From contig NZ_JACJJE010000006.1 of the NCBI RefSeq assembly GCF_016899775.1, positions 1 through 64,000 of the forward strand: DNA of 64,000 nt, in the 5' to 3' direction. Within the stretch, counting starts at the first letter, position 1. The number at the start of each line of letters is the position of its first letter. The DNA comes from Pseudoflavonifractor capillosus. GTDB lineage: Bacteria; Bacillota; Clostridia; Oscillospirales; Oscillospiraceae. The position numbers were made by a program, and so were the translations under genes. Shown one piece after another: positions 58,232 through 64,000 of this stretch. The notes below the pieces were generated by a model. It searched no databases and had not been told where the DNA came from. It was given only the letters and a program-made list of their open reading frames with translations.

Positions 58232-58276
58232 GGGACGTCCTTGGGGCGTCCCTTTTCCTATGGGGAGGGACGCCCC
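58232..58276. repeat. Overlapping inverted repeats
   Basis: GGGGCGTCCC (58243-58252) pairs with GGGACGCCCC (58267-58276) or with GGGACG (58232-58237). It lies upstream of the amidohydrolase promoter; the role is unknown. Confidence 0.4.
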
Positions 58277-58300
58277 GGCTGACTGAAACCATCCGTATAC

Positions 58301-58334
58301 GGAAAAGCGGCCGCAGGATGACCTGCGGCCGCTT
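58301..58334 (-). terminator. Terminator of the yabP-yabQ-divIC-yabR block
   Basis: GCGGCCGCAGG / CCTGCGGCCGC stem, 4-nt loop, followed by TTTTCC on the minus strand. Confidence 0.8.
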
Positions 58335-58355
58335 CGTTTTCCAATGCGATCCGGC

Positions 58356-58820
58356 TTACCGGCGGCCGCCCCGGCGGTTGCCGCCCTTCTTCTCCAGATA
58401 GCGCAGCTCGGAGAGCTTGCTGTCCGAGGCCTGCATGAACTGGCGCAGCCGGTCCTCAAAGTCAGTGGGTTCCTTGGGTGCGGGCCGGGGCGCGAAGCCT
58501 CCGGAGCGGGGCGCTCCGCCGGAACGGGGAGCCCCTCCTGTACGAGCGGGGCGTCCGCCCTGTCCGCCCGCGGGGCGGGGAGGGGGATCGCTCACCTTCT
58601 TAATGGACAGGTTGATCCGGTTGGCCTGGTCGATGCCGATGACCTTCACCTTGACCTCCTGTCCCTCCTTCAGGTAATCGGACACCTCGTTGACATAGGT
58701 ATAGGCGATCTCCGAGATGTGGACCAGACCGGAGCGTCCCTCCGGCAGGGCCACGAAGGCGCCAAACTTTGTGATTCCCGTTACCTTACCGTCCAAAATG
58801 GACCCAACACCAAACTCCAT
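58356..58820 (-). CDS. S1 RNA-binding domain protein, YabR-like
   Basis: 154 aa. An N-terminal S1 domain (V-G-S-I-L-D-G-K-V-T-G-I-T-K-F-G-A-F-V, L-V-H-I-S-E-I-A) is followed by a Gly/Arg/Pro-rich linker and a basic tail G-G-N-R-R-G-G-R-R. The position after divIC corresponds to yabR of B. subtilis. The ribosome binding site AGGAGG is 15 nt from ATG 58820, rather far; a GTG at 58823 is an alternative. Confidence 0.85.
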   Translation of the reverse strand: MEFGVGSILDGKVTGITKFGAFVALPEGRSGLVHISEIAYTYVNEVSDYLKEGQEVKVKVIGIDQANRINLSIKKVSDPPPRPAGGQGGRPARTGGAPRSGGAPRSGGFAPRPAPKEPTDFEDRLRQFMQASDSKLSELRYLEKKGGNRRGGRR

Positions 58821-58910
58821 CACTGACTGAAATATCCTCCTTGTAAATTTCCCCCTCAAGCCGCGCCGTGCACAGGCGCGGACCGGGGCCCCGCAGCCCC
58901 GGCGGAGCCG

Positions 58911-59186
58911 TCAGCCGGCCACGTCGATGTACAGGGTCTCGCCCTCTTTGACGTAGCCCTTTTCCCGGGCCACCCGCTCCAGAGTTTCAGGGTCGTCGCT
59001 GTTTTCGATGGCGTCTTCCAGCTGCTGGTTGGCCAGCCGCTGTTCCTCCACCTGCTGCTCCAGCGTGTCCCGCTCCTCCTGAACGGACTGAATCTGCCCC
59101 CGCAGATCCAGCAGGGAGGTGGCCAGATACACCAGAAGCACCACGATGACCAGCTTGGTCAGCAGTCCCGCACGTTTCAGACGCAT
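58911..59186 (-). CDS. divIC: Septum formation initiator, DivIC/FtsB family
   Basis: 91 aa. One helix (about 10-28) followed by a coiled coil and the R-E-K-G-Y-V-K-E-G-E family motif near the C-terminus. A bitopic divisome protein working with FtsL and DivIB. Its start lies inside the 3' part of the yabQ frame. Confidence 0.9.
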   Translation of the reverse strand: MRLKRAGLLTKLVIVVLLVYLATSLLDLRGQIQSVQEERDTLEQQVEEQRLANQQLEDAIENSDDPETLERVAREKGYVKEGETLYIDVAG

Positions 59187-59679
59187 GTGACGATCCTCCC
59201 CTCTCCCGGGCCGCCCGCCGGCGGGCCGTGGACTCCATTTCCTGAGTTATCTGATTTATTCTATACCATTTTCCCGCGAAAAGGAAGATATTTTTTGCAA
59301 GTTTTTTGATTTTTTTCTGGAGGCGATTTAGTGCAAACAACGGAAGGGCCAGAATCTGAAGGATTGCTGTAATCAGGTCGGCCAGCCGGTACCCCAGCCA
59401 GAGCAGCCAGCGGCTGAACAGCCCGAAGTAGACCGCCCCGCCCAGGAACAGAAACGCCGCCCCGTACAGGCGCACCGGCCCGCCCCAGGCCCACTGGGAC
59501 CAGAGGAACAGCGTCACGGTGAGCGTCAGCCAGAACAGCAGGTCCAGCGCCGGGCCCAGCAGGGGAAGGCGCACCCGCACCCGCAGGATGCGGAACAGGT
59601 CGTACAGCACCCCGGCGGCCAGCCCCAGCAGCACCGCCTGGACCAGAGCCGCCCCCTGGGCGGCCACATCCACCGTCAT
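58987..59679 (-). CDS. yabQ: Spore cortex biosynthesis protein YabQ
   Basis: 230 aa as read. About residues 1-165 have the YabQ plan: hydrophobic helices at about 8-26, 38-60, 67-93 and 96-116 and the G-V-L-Y-D-L-F-R motif. YabQ is a membrane protein needed for cortex formation. The last 65 residues are Gly/Ala/His-rich and read through divIC out of frame for 200 nt, so the end may be a chance extension or result from a frameshift near 59200. The start overlaps yabP by 4 nt. Confidence 0.82.
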   Translation of the reverse strand: MTVDVAAQGAALVQAVLLGLAAGVLYDLFRILRVRVRLPLLGPALDLLFWLTLTVTLFLWSQWAWGGPVRLYGAAFLFLGGAVYFGLFSRWLLWLGYRLADLITAILQILALPLFALNRLQKKIKKLAKNIFLFAGKWYRINQITQEMESTARRRAARERGGSSHASETCGTADQAGHRGASGVSGHLPAGSAGADSVRSGGAGHAGAAGGGTAAGQPAAGRRHRKQRRP

Positions 59680-59966
59680 CCCCCCAGCAGGCGGGAGAGC
59701 AGCCCGCCCCTCCCACGGCGGTCGTCCTCATAGGTGAGGGAGTCCACGCTGCCCTCCACCTTCATGTCGCCCCCGTCCAGGGAGAGCTTCTCGATGTGCA
59801 GGTCCTCCCCCCGGACCACCAGCGTCCCCTTCACCGTGGACATGACGATGGTGTTCTCGTCAAAGCTCTCCACCTCCTCCACGCCGGAGACGGTGAGCTG
59901 CTCCCGCCCCTCCAGCAGAATGTGGTGGGCCGCCTCCGCCGGCAGACGGCTGTCGTCGTACGCCAT
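59676..59966 (-). CDS. yabP: Sporulation protein YabP
   Basis: 96 aa. E-G-R-E-Q-L-T-V-S-G-V-E-E-V-E-S-F-D-E and L-V-V-R-G-E-D-L-H-I-E-K-L match the YabP/YqfC family, required for spore cortex assembly. AAGGAG lies 8 nt before ATG 59966. First gene of the block yabP-yabQ-divIC-yabR, the same order as in Bacillus. Confidence 0.9.
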   Translation of the reverse strand: MAYDDSRLPAEAAHHILLEGREQLTVSGVEEVESFDENTIVMSTVKGTLVVRGEDLHIEKLSLDGGDMKVEGSVDSLTYEDDRRGRGGLLSRLLGG

Positions 59967-60094
59967 AATCCCCACTCCTTTGTTTTTTACCATTGTATGG
60001 GACAAAGGGAGGGGGTATGACTGTTCTTCCTTCAGGGGATTTCGCCGCCGCTTTTCGCTGTAGAGGCGGCACACTGGGGCGCTCTCTTTCTCAA

Positions 60095-60158
60095 GTCTTC
60101 CCCCTGGGGGGAAGGTGGCTGGCCGTCAGGCCAGACGGATGAGGGGGCGATGGTCGGA
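60095..60158. repeat. Dispersed block repeat, copy 1
   Basis: CTTCCCCCTGGGGGGAAGGTGGC, an inner inverted repeat (TGGCCGTCAGGCCA) and GACGGATGAGGGGG. A second copy lies at 60778-60830. Confidence 0.6.
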
Positions 60159-60777
60159 CTGGCTCGTTTTCTGTGAATGGCGGGCATGTGCCTCAATTTC
60201 GTAGGGCCCGATGCCCTCATCGGGCCGCTGGGTGGTTCTTTTCACAGGAAGAGTTTCGCCGCCCCGGCGGCGAGTTCCTTTCTGCACGGGCAGAAAGGAA
60301 CCAAAGAGCCGCCAAAGGGTGGGCACAATCGGCAGGAACGGCTTTGCCGCACCTGCCTCCATGTTGCACGCCCCCTGGACCCCCGTTTTACGGGGGTTAC
60401 CCCTTGGGCCAGGCAGAACATTTCCGGCGCGCAAAATTTGAGCGGGTGTTTAAATTTTCACCGGGCCACTGGGCCCTGGGTTTGCAAAGATTACCGCTAC
60501 TGCGGTTCCACAACTGCGCCTGGCCTTGCCGAGCAAACGCTCCCGGTCCGTTTTCCGCCGTAGGGGCGACCCTTGCGGTCGCCCGGAACACGGGTCGGCC
60601 AGTGTCCAGCCCCCACAAAAAGAAGGAACCATTTCCAGTTTTGCCGTAGGGGCGGGTGTCCTCACCCGCCCACGCTAAAGGGTTTCTCCCCTTTTGTAGG
60701 GCGCGGCCTCCTGGACGCGCCGTTTCAAATCGCCGCGGAGAAACGTCGTAGGGGCGGCTATCAGCCGCCCGCAAGCC

Positions 60778-60830
60778 TTCGCCCTTCTAGGGAGAAGGTG
60801 CCGAGCGTATGCGAGGCGGATGAGGGTGGG
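60778..60830. repeat. Dispersed block repeat, copy 2
   Basis: CCCTTCTAGGGAGAAGGTGCC, a short variable inner part and GGCGGATGAGGGTG, matching copy 1 at both ends. Confidence 0.6.
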
Positions 60831-60951
60831 CTCCGGAATGGCAGAAGTTCTTCAGCGGGCCGGCCAGTGTCCGGCCCCTACGAAAAGAAGGGTGGGCTTC
60901 TGTGTTCGCCGTAGGGGCGGCACACTGGGCCGCCCAGTTCCTAATAGTCGG

Positions 60952-60990
60952 CAAAAAGAACAGGCCCCGCTTTTAAAATCAAGCGGGGCC
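60952..60990 (-). terminator. Probable terminator of the phosphohexomutase gene
   Basis: GGCCCCGCTT / AAGCGGGGCC stem; TTCTTTTTG follows on the minus strand, about 110 nt after the stop. Confidence 0.65.
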
Positions 60991-61097
60991 CGTACAAAAT
61001 CAAATGTGGAAAAGGAAGAAAGGCAGCGATTTTTCAAGAGGCGAAACGCAGTTTCGCACAAAGTTCTTTTGCCTACTTTTCTTTCAAGAAAAGTAGG

Positions 61098-62825
61098 TCA
61101 GCCTTTGAGGGTCTCGGCCCAGGCGGCGTATTTGGCCACCTTCTCGTCGCACTCGGCCTTGGTGGTACCGTTGGCCAGGATATAGACCTTCACCTTGGGC
61201 TCGGTGCCGGAGGGACGGACGATGAGGCTGGTGCCGTCGGCCATCTCGTACCGCAGCACGTTGGAGCCGGAGAGCTCCATGGTCTCCTTGGAGCCGTCGG
61301 CCACATTTACCACACTGCCGTCCTGGTAGTCCTTCTGCTGCTTCACCGCCACGCCGGCAATCTCCGTGGGAGGATTCTGACGCAGGTTGGCCATCAGGTC
61401 GGCCATCTTCTTCAAACCGTCCAGGCCGGGCATGACCAGGTTCATGGTCTTCTCCCCGTAGTAGCCGTACTTCTCAAACAGGGCCTGGAGGGCATCGTAC
61501 AGGGTCATGCCCTGGGAGGCATACCAGGCGGCCATTTCAGAGAGCTCCACGCTGGCGGACACGGCGTCCTTGTCCCGGACGTAGTCGCCCAGCATATAGC
61601 CGTAGGACTCCTCGTAGGAGAAGATGACCTTGCCCTCGCCGCTGTTCTCCAGCTTGTCCTTCTTTTCTGCCAGGAACTTAAAGCCGGTGAAGGTGTCATA
61701 GCACTGCAGGCCGTTCACCTCGGCCACCTTCCGGGCCATCTCGGTGGTGACGATGGTCTTCAGAGCCACGGGCTTCTCGGGCATCTTGCCGGTGCGGCGC
61801 TTGGCCCCGATCAGGTAGTCCAGCAGGAGCACGCCGGTCTGGTTGCCGGAGATGACCACAAAGTCGTCGTCCTTGGTGCGCACCATGATGCCCACCCGGT
61901 CGGCATCCGGGTCGGAGCCCAGGATAAAGTCGGCGTTGTTCTTTTTGGCCAGGTCCACCGCCAGATAGAACCCCTCGGGGTTCTCCGGGTTGGGGGAGAC
62001 CACGGTGGGGAAGTTGCCGTCGATGACCATCTGCTCAGGGACGCAGATCACATGCTTCATGCCCAGGCGCTTCAGGGCCTCGGGGATGAGTTTATAGCCG
62101 GTGCCGTGGAAGGGGGTGTACACCATGGTGAAGGTGTCGGCCATCTTCTCCACCACGGCCTTGTCGTTGACCTGCTCCATGACGTTGGCCAGGAACTTCT
62201 CGTCGGTCTCCTCCCCCATGAGGGTGATGAGCCCCTTGGAGACGGCCTCGTCGTAGTCCATGGTCTTGACGCAGTCGAACACGTCCAGCTCCTTCATCTT
62301 CTTGGCCACCTGGTCGGCGTGCTTGGGGGGCAGCTGGGCGCCGTCCTCCCAGTACACCTTGTAGCCGTTATACTCCTTGGGGTTGTGGCTGGCGGTGACG
62401 TTGATGCCGGCGATGCAGTGGTACTCCCGCACGGCAAAGGACAGCTCCGGGGTGGGGCGCAGGGACTCAAACAGGCGGGCGGGGATGCCGTTGGCGGCCA
62501 TGACGCAGGCGGCCTCCCGGGCAAAGACGTCCGAGTTGTTCCGGCAGTCGAAGCACACGGCCACGCCCCGGGCGGCGGCTTCGGCCCCCTCCTCCAGGAT
62601 GACCTGGGCAAAGGCCTGAGTGGCGTGGCGGACCACATGGACGTTCATCCGGTACAGGCCCACACCCATGGTGCCCCGCAGGCCGGCGGTGCCGAAGGAC
62701 AGCTGGTCAAAAAAGCGGCTCTCGATCTCCTTCTCGTCCCCCTGGATGGACTCCAGCTCCGCCTTCTCTGCCGCGGAGAGGGCGGGACTGTGCAACCATT
62801 TCTCGTAATTCTCCCGATAAGACAT
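61098..62825 (-). CDS. Phosphoglucomutase/phosphomannomutase
   Basis: 575 aa, the length of the Firmicutes PgcA type. The phosphoserine loop T-A-S-H-N-P-K-E-Y-N-G, metal loop G-S-D-P-D-A-D-R, sugar loop S-Y-E-E-S-Y-G and phosphate loop V-R-P-S-G-T-E-P are all there. It interconverts hexose 1- and 6-phosphates for glycogen and wall precursors. AGGAGG lies 9 nt before ATG 62825. Confidence 0.94.
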   Translation of the reverse strand: MSYRENYEKWLHSPALSAAEKAELESIQGDEKEIESRFFDQLSFGTAGLRGTMGVGLYRMNVHVVRHATQAFAQVILEEGAEAAARGVAVCFDCRNNSDVFAREAACVMAANGIPARLFESLRPTPELSFAVREYHCIAGINVTASHNPKEYNGYKVYWEDGAQLPPKHADQVAKKMKELDVFDCVKTMDYDEAVSKGLITLMGEETDEKFLANVMEQVNDKAVVEKMADTFTMVYTPFHGTGYKLIPEALKRLGMKHVICVPEQMVIDGNFPTVVSPNPENPEGFYLAVDLAKKNNADFILGSDPDADRVGIMVRTKDDDFVVISGNQTGVLLLDYLIGAKRRTGKMPEKPVALKTIVTTEMARKVAEVNGLQCYDTFTGFKFLAEKKDKLENSGEGKVIFSYEESYGYMLGDYVRDKDAVSASVELSEMAAWYASQGMTLYDALQALFEKYGYYGEKTMNLVMPGLDGLKKMADLMANLRQNPPTEIAGVAVKQQKDYQDGSVVNVADGSKETMELSGSNVLRYEMADGTSLIVRPSGTEPKVKVYILANGTTKAECDEKVAKYAAWAETLKG

Positions 62826-62974
62826 ACTGAATGACCTCCTGTGTGTACATGAAGATTCGCTGGAGCTTTGCTGTTGGGGTAAGTGTACCACAGATGGCCG
62901 AAAATTTCCAGCAGATTTCCGTCATTTTTACGAAAAAAGAGGGGCGTCGGGCGGGAAAGGAGGCAAAGACCGTC

Positions 62975-63003
62975 TTTCCAAAATGGGAGGAACGTGCTAT
63001 ACT
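62975..63003 (+). promoter_or_regulatory. Promoter of the MATE transporter gene
   Basis: TATACT at 62998-63003 with TG extension, 17 bp after a weak -35 TTTCCA. Confidence 0.5.
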
Positions 63004-63034
63004 ACTCTTTACGCAGAAAAGGAAGTGGTACCCT

Positions 63035-64000
63035 GTGGAACAGACCCGGCACAGCGACGAGATCCTGGCCACCGCCCCCATTGGGAAATTGATTTTGAAG
63101 CTGGCGGTGCCCTCTGTCGCGGCTCAAATCATCAACATGCTCTATAACATTGTGGACCGCATCTATATCGGCCACATCCCGGAGATCGGGGACGTGGCCC
63201 TCACCGGCGTGGGAGTCACGTTCCCGATCATCACCCTGATCTCCGCCTTTGCCGCCTTTGCGGGGCAGGGGGGCGCGCCTCTGGCCGCCATCCAGTTGGG
63301 AGCGAAGCGGAGGGTGGAGGCACAGCGCATCCTGGGTAACTCCCTCACCATGCTGCTGTGCGCGGCAGTGGTCTTGACCGCGGGATTCAGCATCTTTCAG
63401 GAGCCCATCCTGTACGCCTTCGGTGCGTCCGACGCCACCATCGGCTACGCCAAAGAGTATATCGGCATTTATCTGCTGGGCACCGTCTTTGTCCAGCTGG
63501 CCCTGGGCCTCAACCCCTTCATCAGCGCCCAGGGGAGGGCCACCACCGCCATGCTCAGCGTGCTCATCGGGGCCATTTTGAACATCGTCCTGGACCCCAT
63601 CTTCATCTTTGTTCTGGGCATGGGCGTCCGGGGCGCCGCTCTGGCCACCATTCTGTCTCAGGCGGTGAGCGCCGCCTGGGTGGTGGCCTTCCTGTGCAGC
63701 CGCCGCAGCAGCCTGCGCCTGCACCGGGTGTTTTTGATCCCCAACAAGCGCATCATCGGCCGCATCGCCGGTCTGGGCGTGGCCCCCTTCATTATGCAGT
63801 CCACCGAGAGCCTGGTAACCGTGGTGCTCAACACAGGAATGCAGACCTACGGCGGGGACCTGTATGTGGGCTCCATCACCATTATGCAGTCCATCATGCA
63901 GATGATCGTCATGCCCGTTCAGGGCATCACCCAGGGCACCCAGCCCATTATGAGCTACAACTACGGGGCACAGAACTTCCGGCGGGTGCGCCAGACGTTC
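63035..64000 (+). CDS. MATE family efflux transporter (3' end beyond the window)
   Basis: 322 codons are present, open to the window edge; a full MATE protein is about 440-460 aa. P-I-G-K-L-I-L-K-L-A-V-P-S-V and Y-N-I-V-D-R-I-Y-I-G are the family start, G-A-P-L-A-A-I-Q-L-G-A and the second-half P-V-Q-G-I-T-Q-G-T-Q-P-I-M-S-Y-N-Y-G-A follow. About eight helices are visible. It would export cationic drugs or metabolites using Na+ or H+. A GTG start at 63035 follows GGAAG. Confidence 0.92.
   Translation, partial: MEQTRHSDEILATAPIGKLILKLAVPSVAAQIINMLYNIVDRIYIGHIPEIGDVALTGVGVTFPIITLISAFAAFAGQGGAPLAAIQLGAKRRVEAQRILGNSLTMLLCAAVVLTAGFSIFQEPILYAFGASDATIGYAKEYIGIYLLGTVFVQLALGLNPFISAQGRATTAMLSVLIGAILNIVLDPIFIFVLGMGVRGAALATILSQAVSAAWVVAFLCSRRSSLRLHRVFLIPNKRIIGRIAGLGVAPFIMQSTESLVTVVLNTGMQTYGGDLYVGSITIMQSIMQMIVMPVQGITQGTQPIMSYNYGAQNFRRVRQTF

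Larger units (their letters stand above)
60059..60935. repeat. REP-like palindromic units (GTAGGGGCG family)
   Basis: About nine units of 22-27 bp at 60059 (degenerate), 60201, 60560, 60593 (inverted), 60646, 60696, 60748, 60858 (inverted) and 60911. Each starts GTAGGG and forms a GC stem whose bases vary but remain complementary (for example GGGGCGGC / GCCGCCC). This is the pattern of a REP-type family, not of CRISPR. Confidence 0.78.
59967..61097. repeat. 1.1-kb repeat-rich intergenic region
   Basis: No supported gene. It is filled with short palindromes of the form GTAGGGGCG...CGCCC, two copies of a longer block, and stem pairs such as GTTCCTTTCTG / CAGAAAGGAAC (60274-60301) and CCTACTTTTCTT / AAGAAAAGTAGG (61072-61097). 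Open frames here are low-quality translations of repeats. Confidence 0.75.

Noticed and set aside
60059-60935. CRISPR array
   Set aside because: Units are irregularly spaced, occur in both orientations and vary in the stem; no cas gene is near.
60173-61185. Several short coding frames in the 1.1-kb repeat region
   Set aside because: All are translations of palindromic repeats with no consistent start signals.

Overview
The window looks like a chromosome segment of a GC-rich, endospore-forming, butyrate-producing Clostridia bacterium of the Oscillospiraceae type (Flavonifractor / Lawsonibacter / Intestinimonas-like). Sporulation is indicated by dipicolinate synthase dpaA-dpaB and by the gene order yabP-yabQ-divIC-yabR. 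Anaerobic butyrate metabolism is indicated by hbd-bcd-etfBA and ptb-buk. WalRK-YycHI, T-box and L20-leader control and long HPF are all Firmicutes traits. The genus is inference; no rRNA or tRNA gene was seen.

Layout. 0.4-5.8 kb: tagA-tmk, a DJ-1 protein and 5-FCL, a tiny Cys/Gly-rich membrane peptide on the minus strand, then mltG and a U32 tRNA-hydroxylation protein. 5.9-13.9 kb (minus strand): blaI, a short M56 metalloprotease and four tandem lipoproteins. 14-19.8 kb: an MGMT-like gene, a DivIVA-like coiled coil and the hbd-bcd-etfB-etfA operon behind a Rex-type site. 19.9-21.8 kb: a DUF2089 regulator with three related small membrane proteins. 21.9-26.1 kb: an Asn T-box, asnB and type III glutamine synthetase. 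26.2-29.4 kb (minus): ptb-buk and a 4Fe-4S aldo/keto reductase. 29.5-34.2 kb (minus): a three-gene SpoIID/peptidoglycan-binding cluster, a PrsA-like foldase, a 6S-like RNA and DUF1292. 34.3-41.3 kb: NUDIX hydrolase, walR-walK-yycH-yycI, infC-rpmI-rplT. 41.5-48.8 kb: an SLH-anchored peptidase C26 protein, an aldo/keto reductase, an antiporter with a structured leader, a cytidylate-kinase-like protein and dpaAB. 48.9-58.1 kb: birA, VOC, acyltransferase, two XRE regulators, an ABC exporter, HPF, an amidohydrolase. 58.3-64 kb: the yabR-divIC-yabQ-yabP block, 1.1 kb of repeats, a phosphohexomutase and a truncated MATE transporter.

The most unusual unit is the blaI-M56 cluster. In BlaR1-like antirepressors the M56 protease domain runs straight into an SG(S)..(R)I..I-F segment, a last membrane helix and an extracytoplasmic sensor domain. 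Here the protease gene stops just before that segment, and four separate downstream genes each begin with a copy of it, followed by a membrane helix ending in a lipobox and by a different ectodomain. This reads as a split BlaR1-like system with one repressor, one protease core and four interchangeable sensor modules, all behind one BlaI-type promoter/operator.

Other points of interest are: an asparagine T-box that appears to control glutamine synthetase III as well as asnB; a SpoIID-PG-binding cluster without export signals; infC starting at AUC behind an L20-type attenuator; a structured leader before a cation/proton antiporter; a MITE-like hairpin element inside walRK; and identical twin terminators around an array of hairpins upstream of dpaAB.
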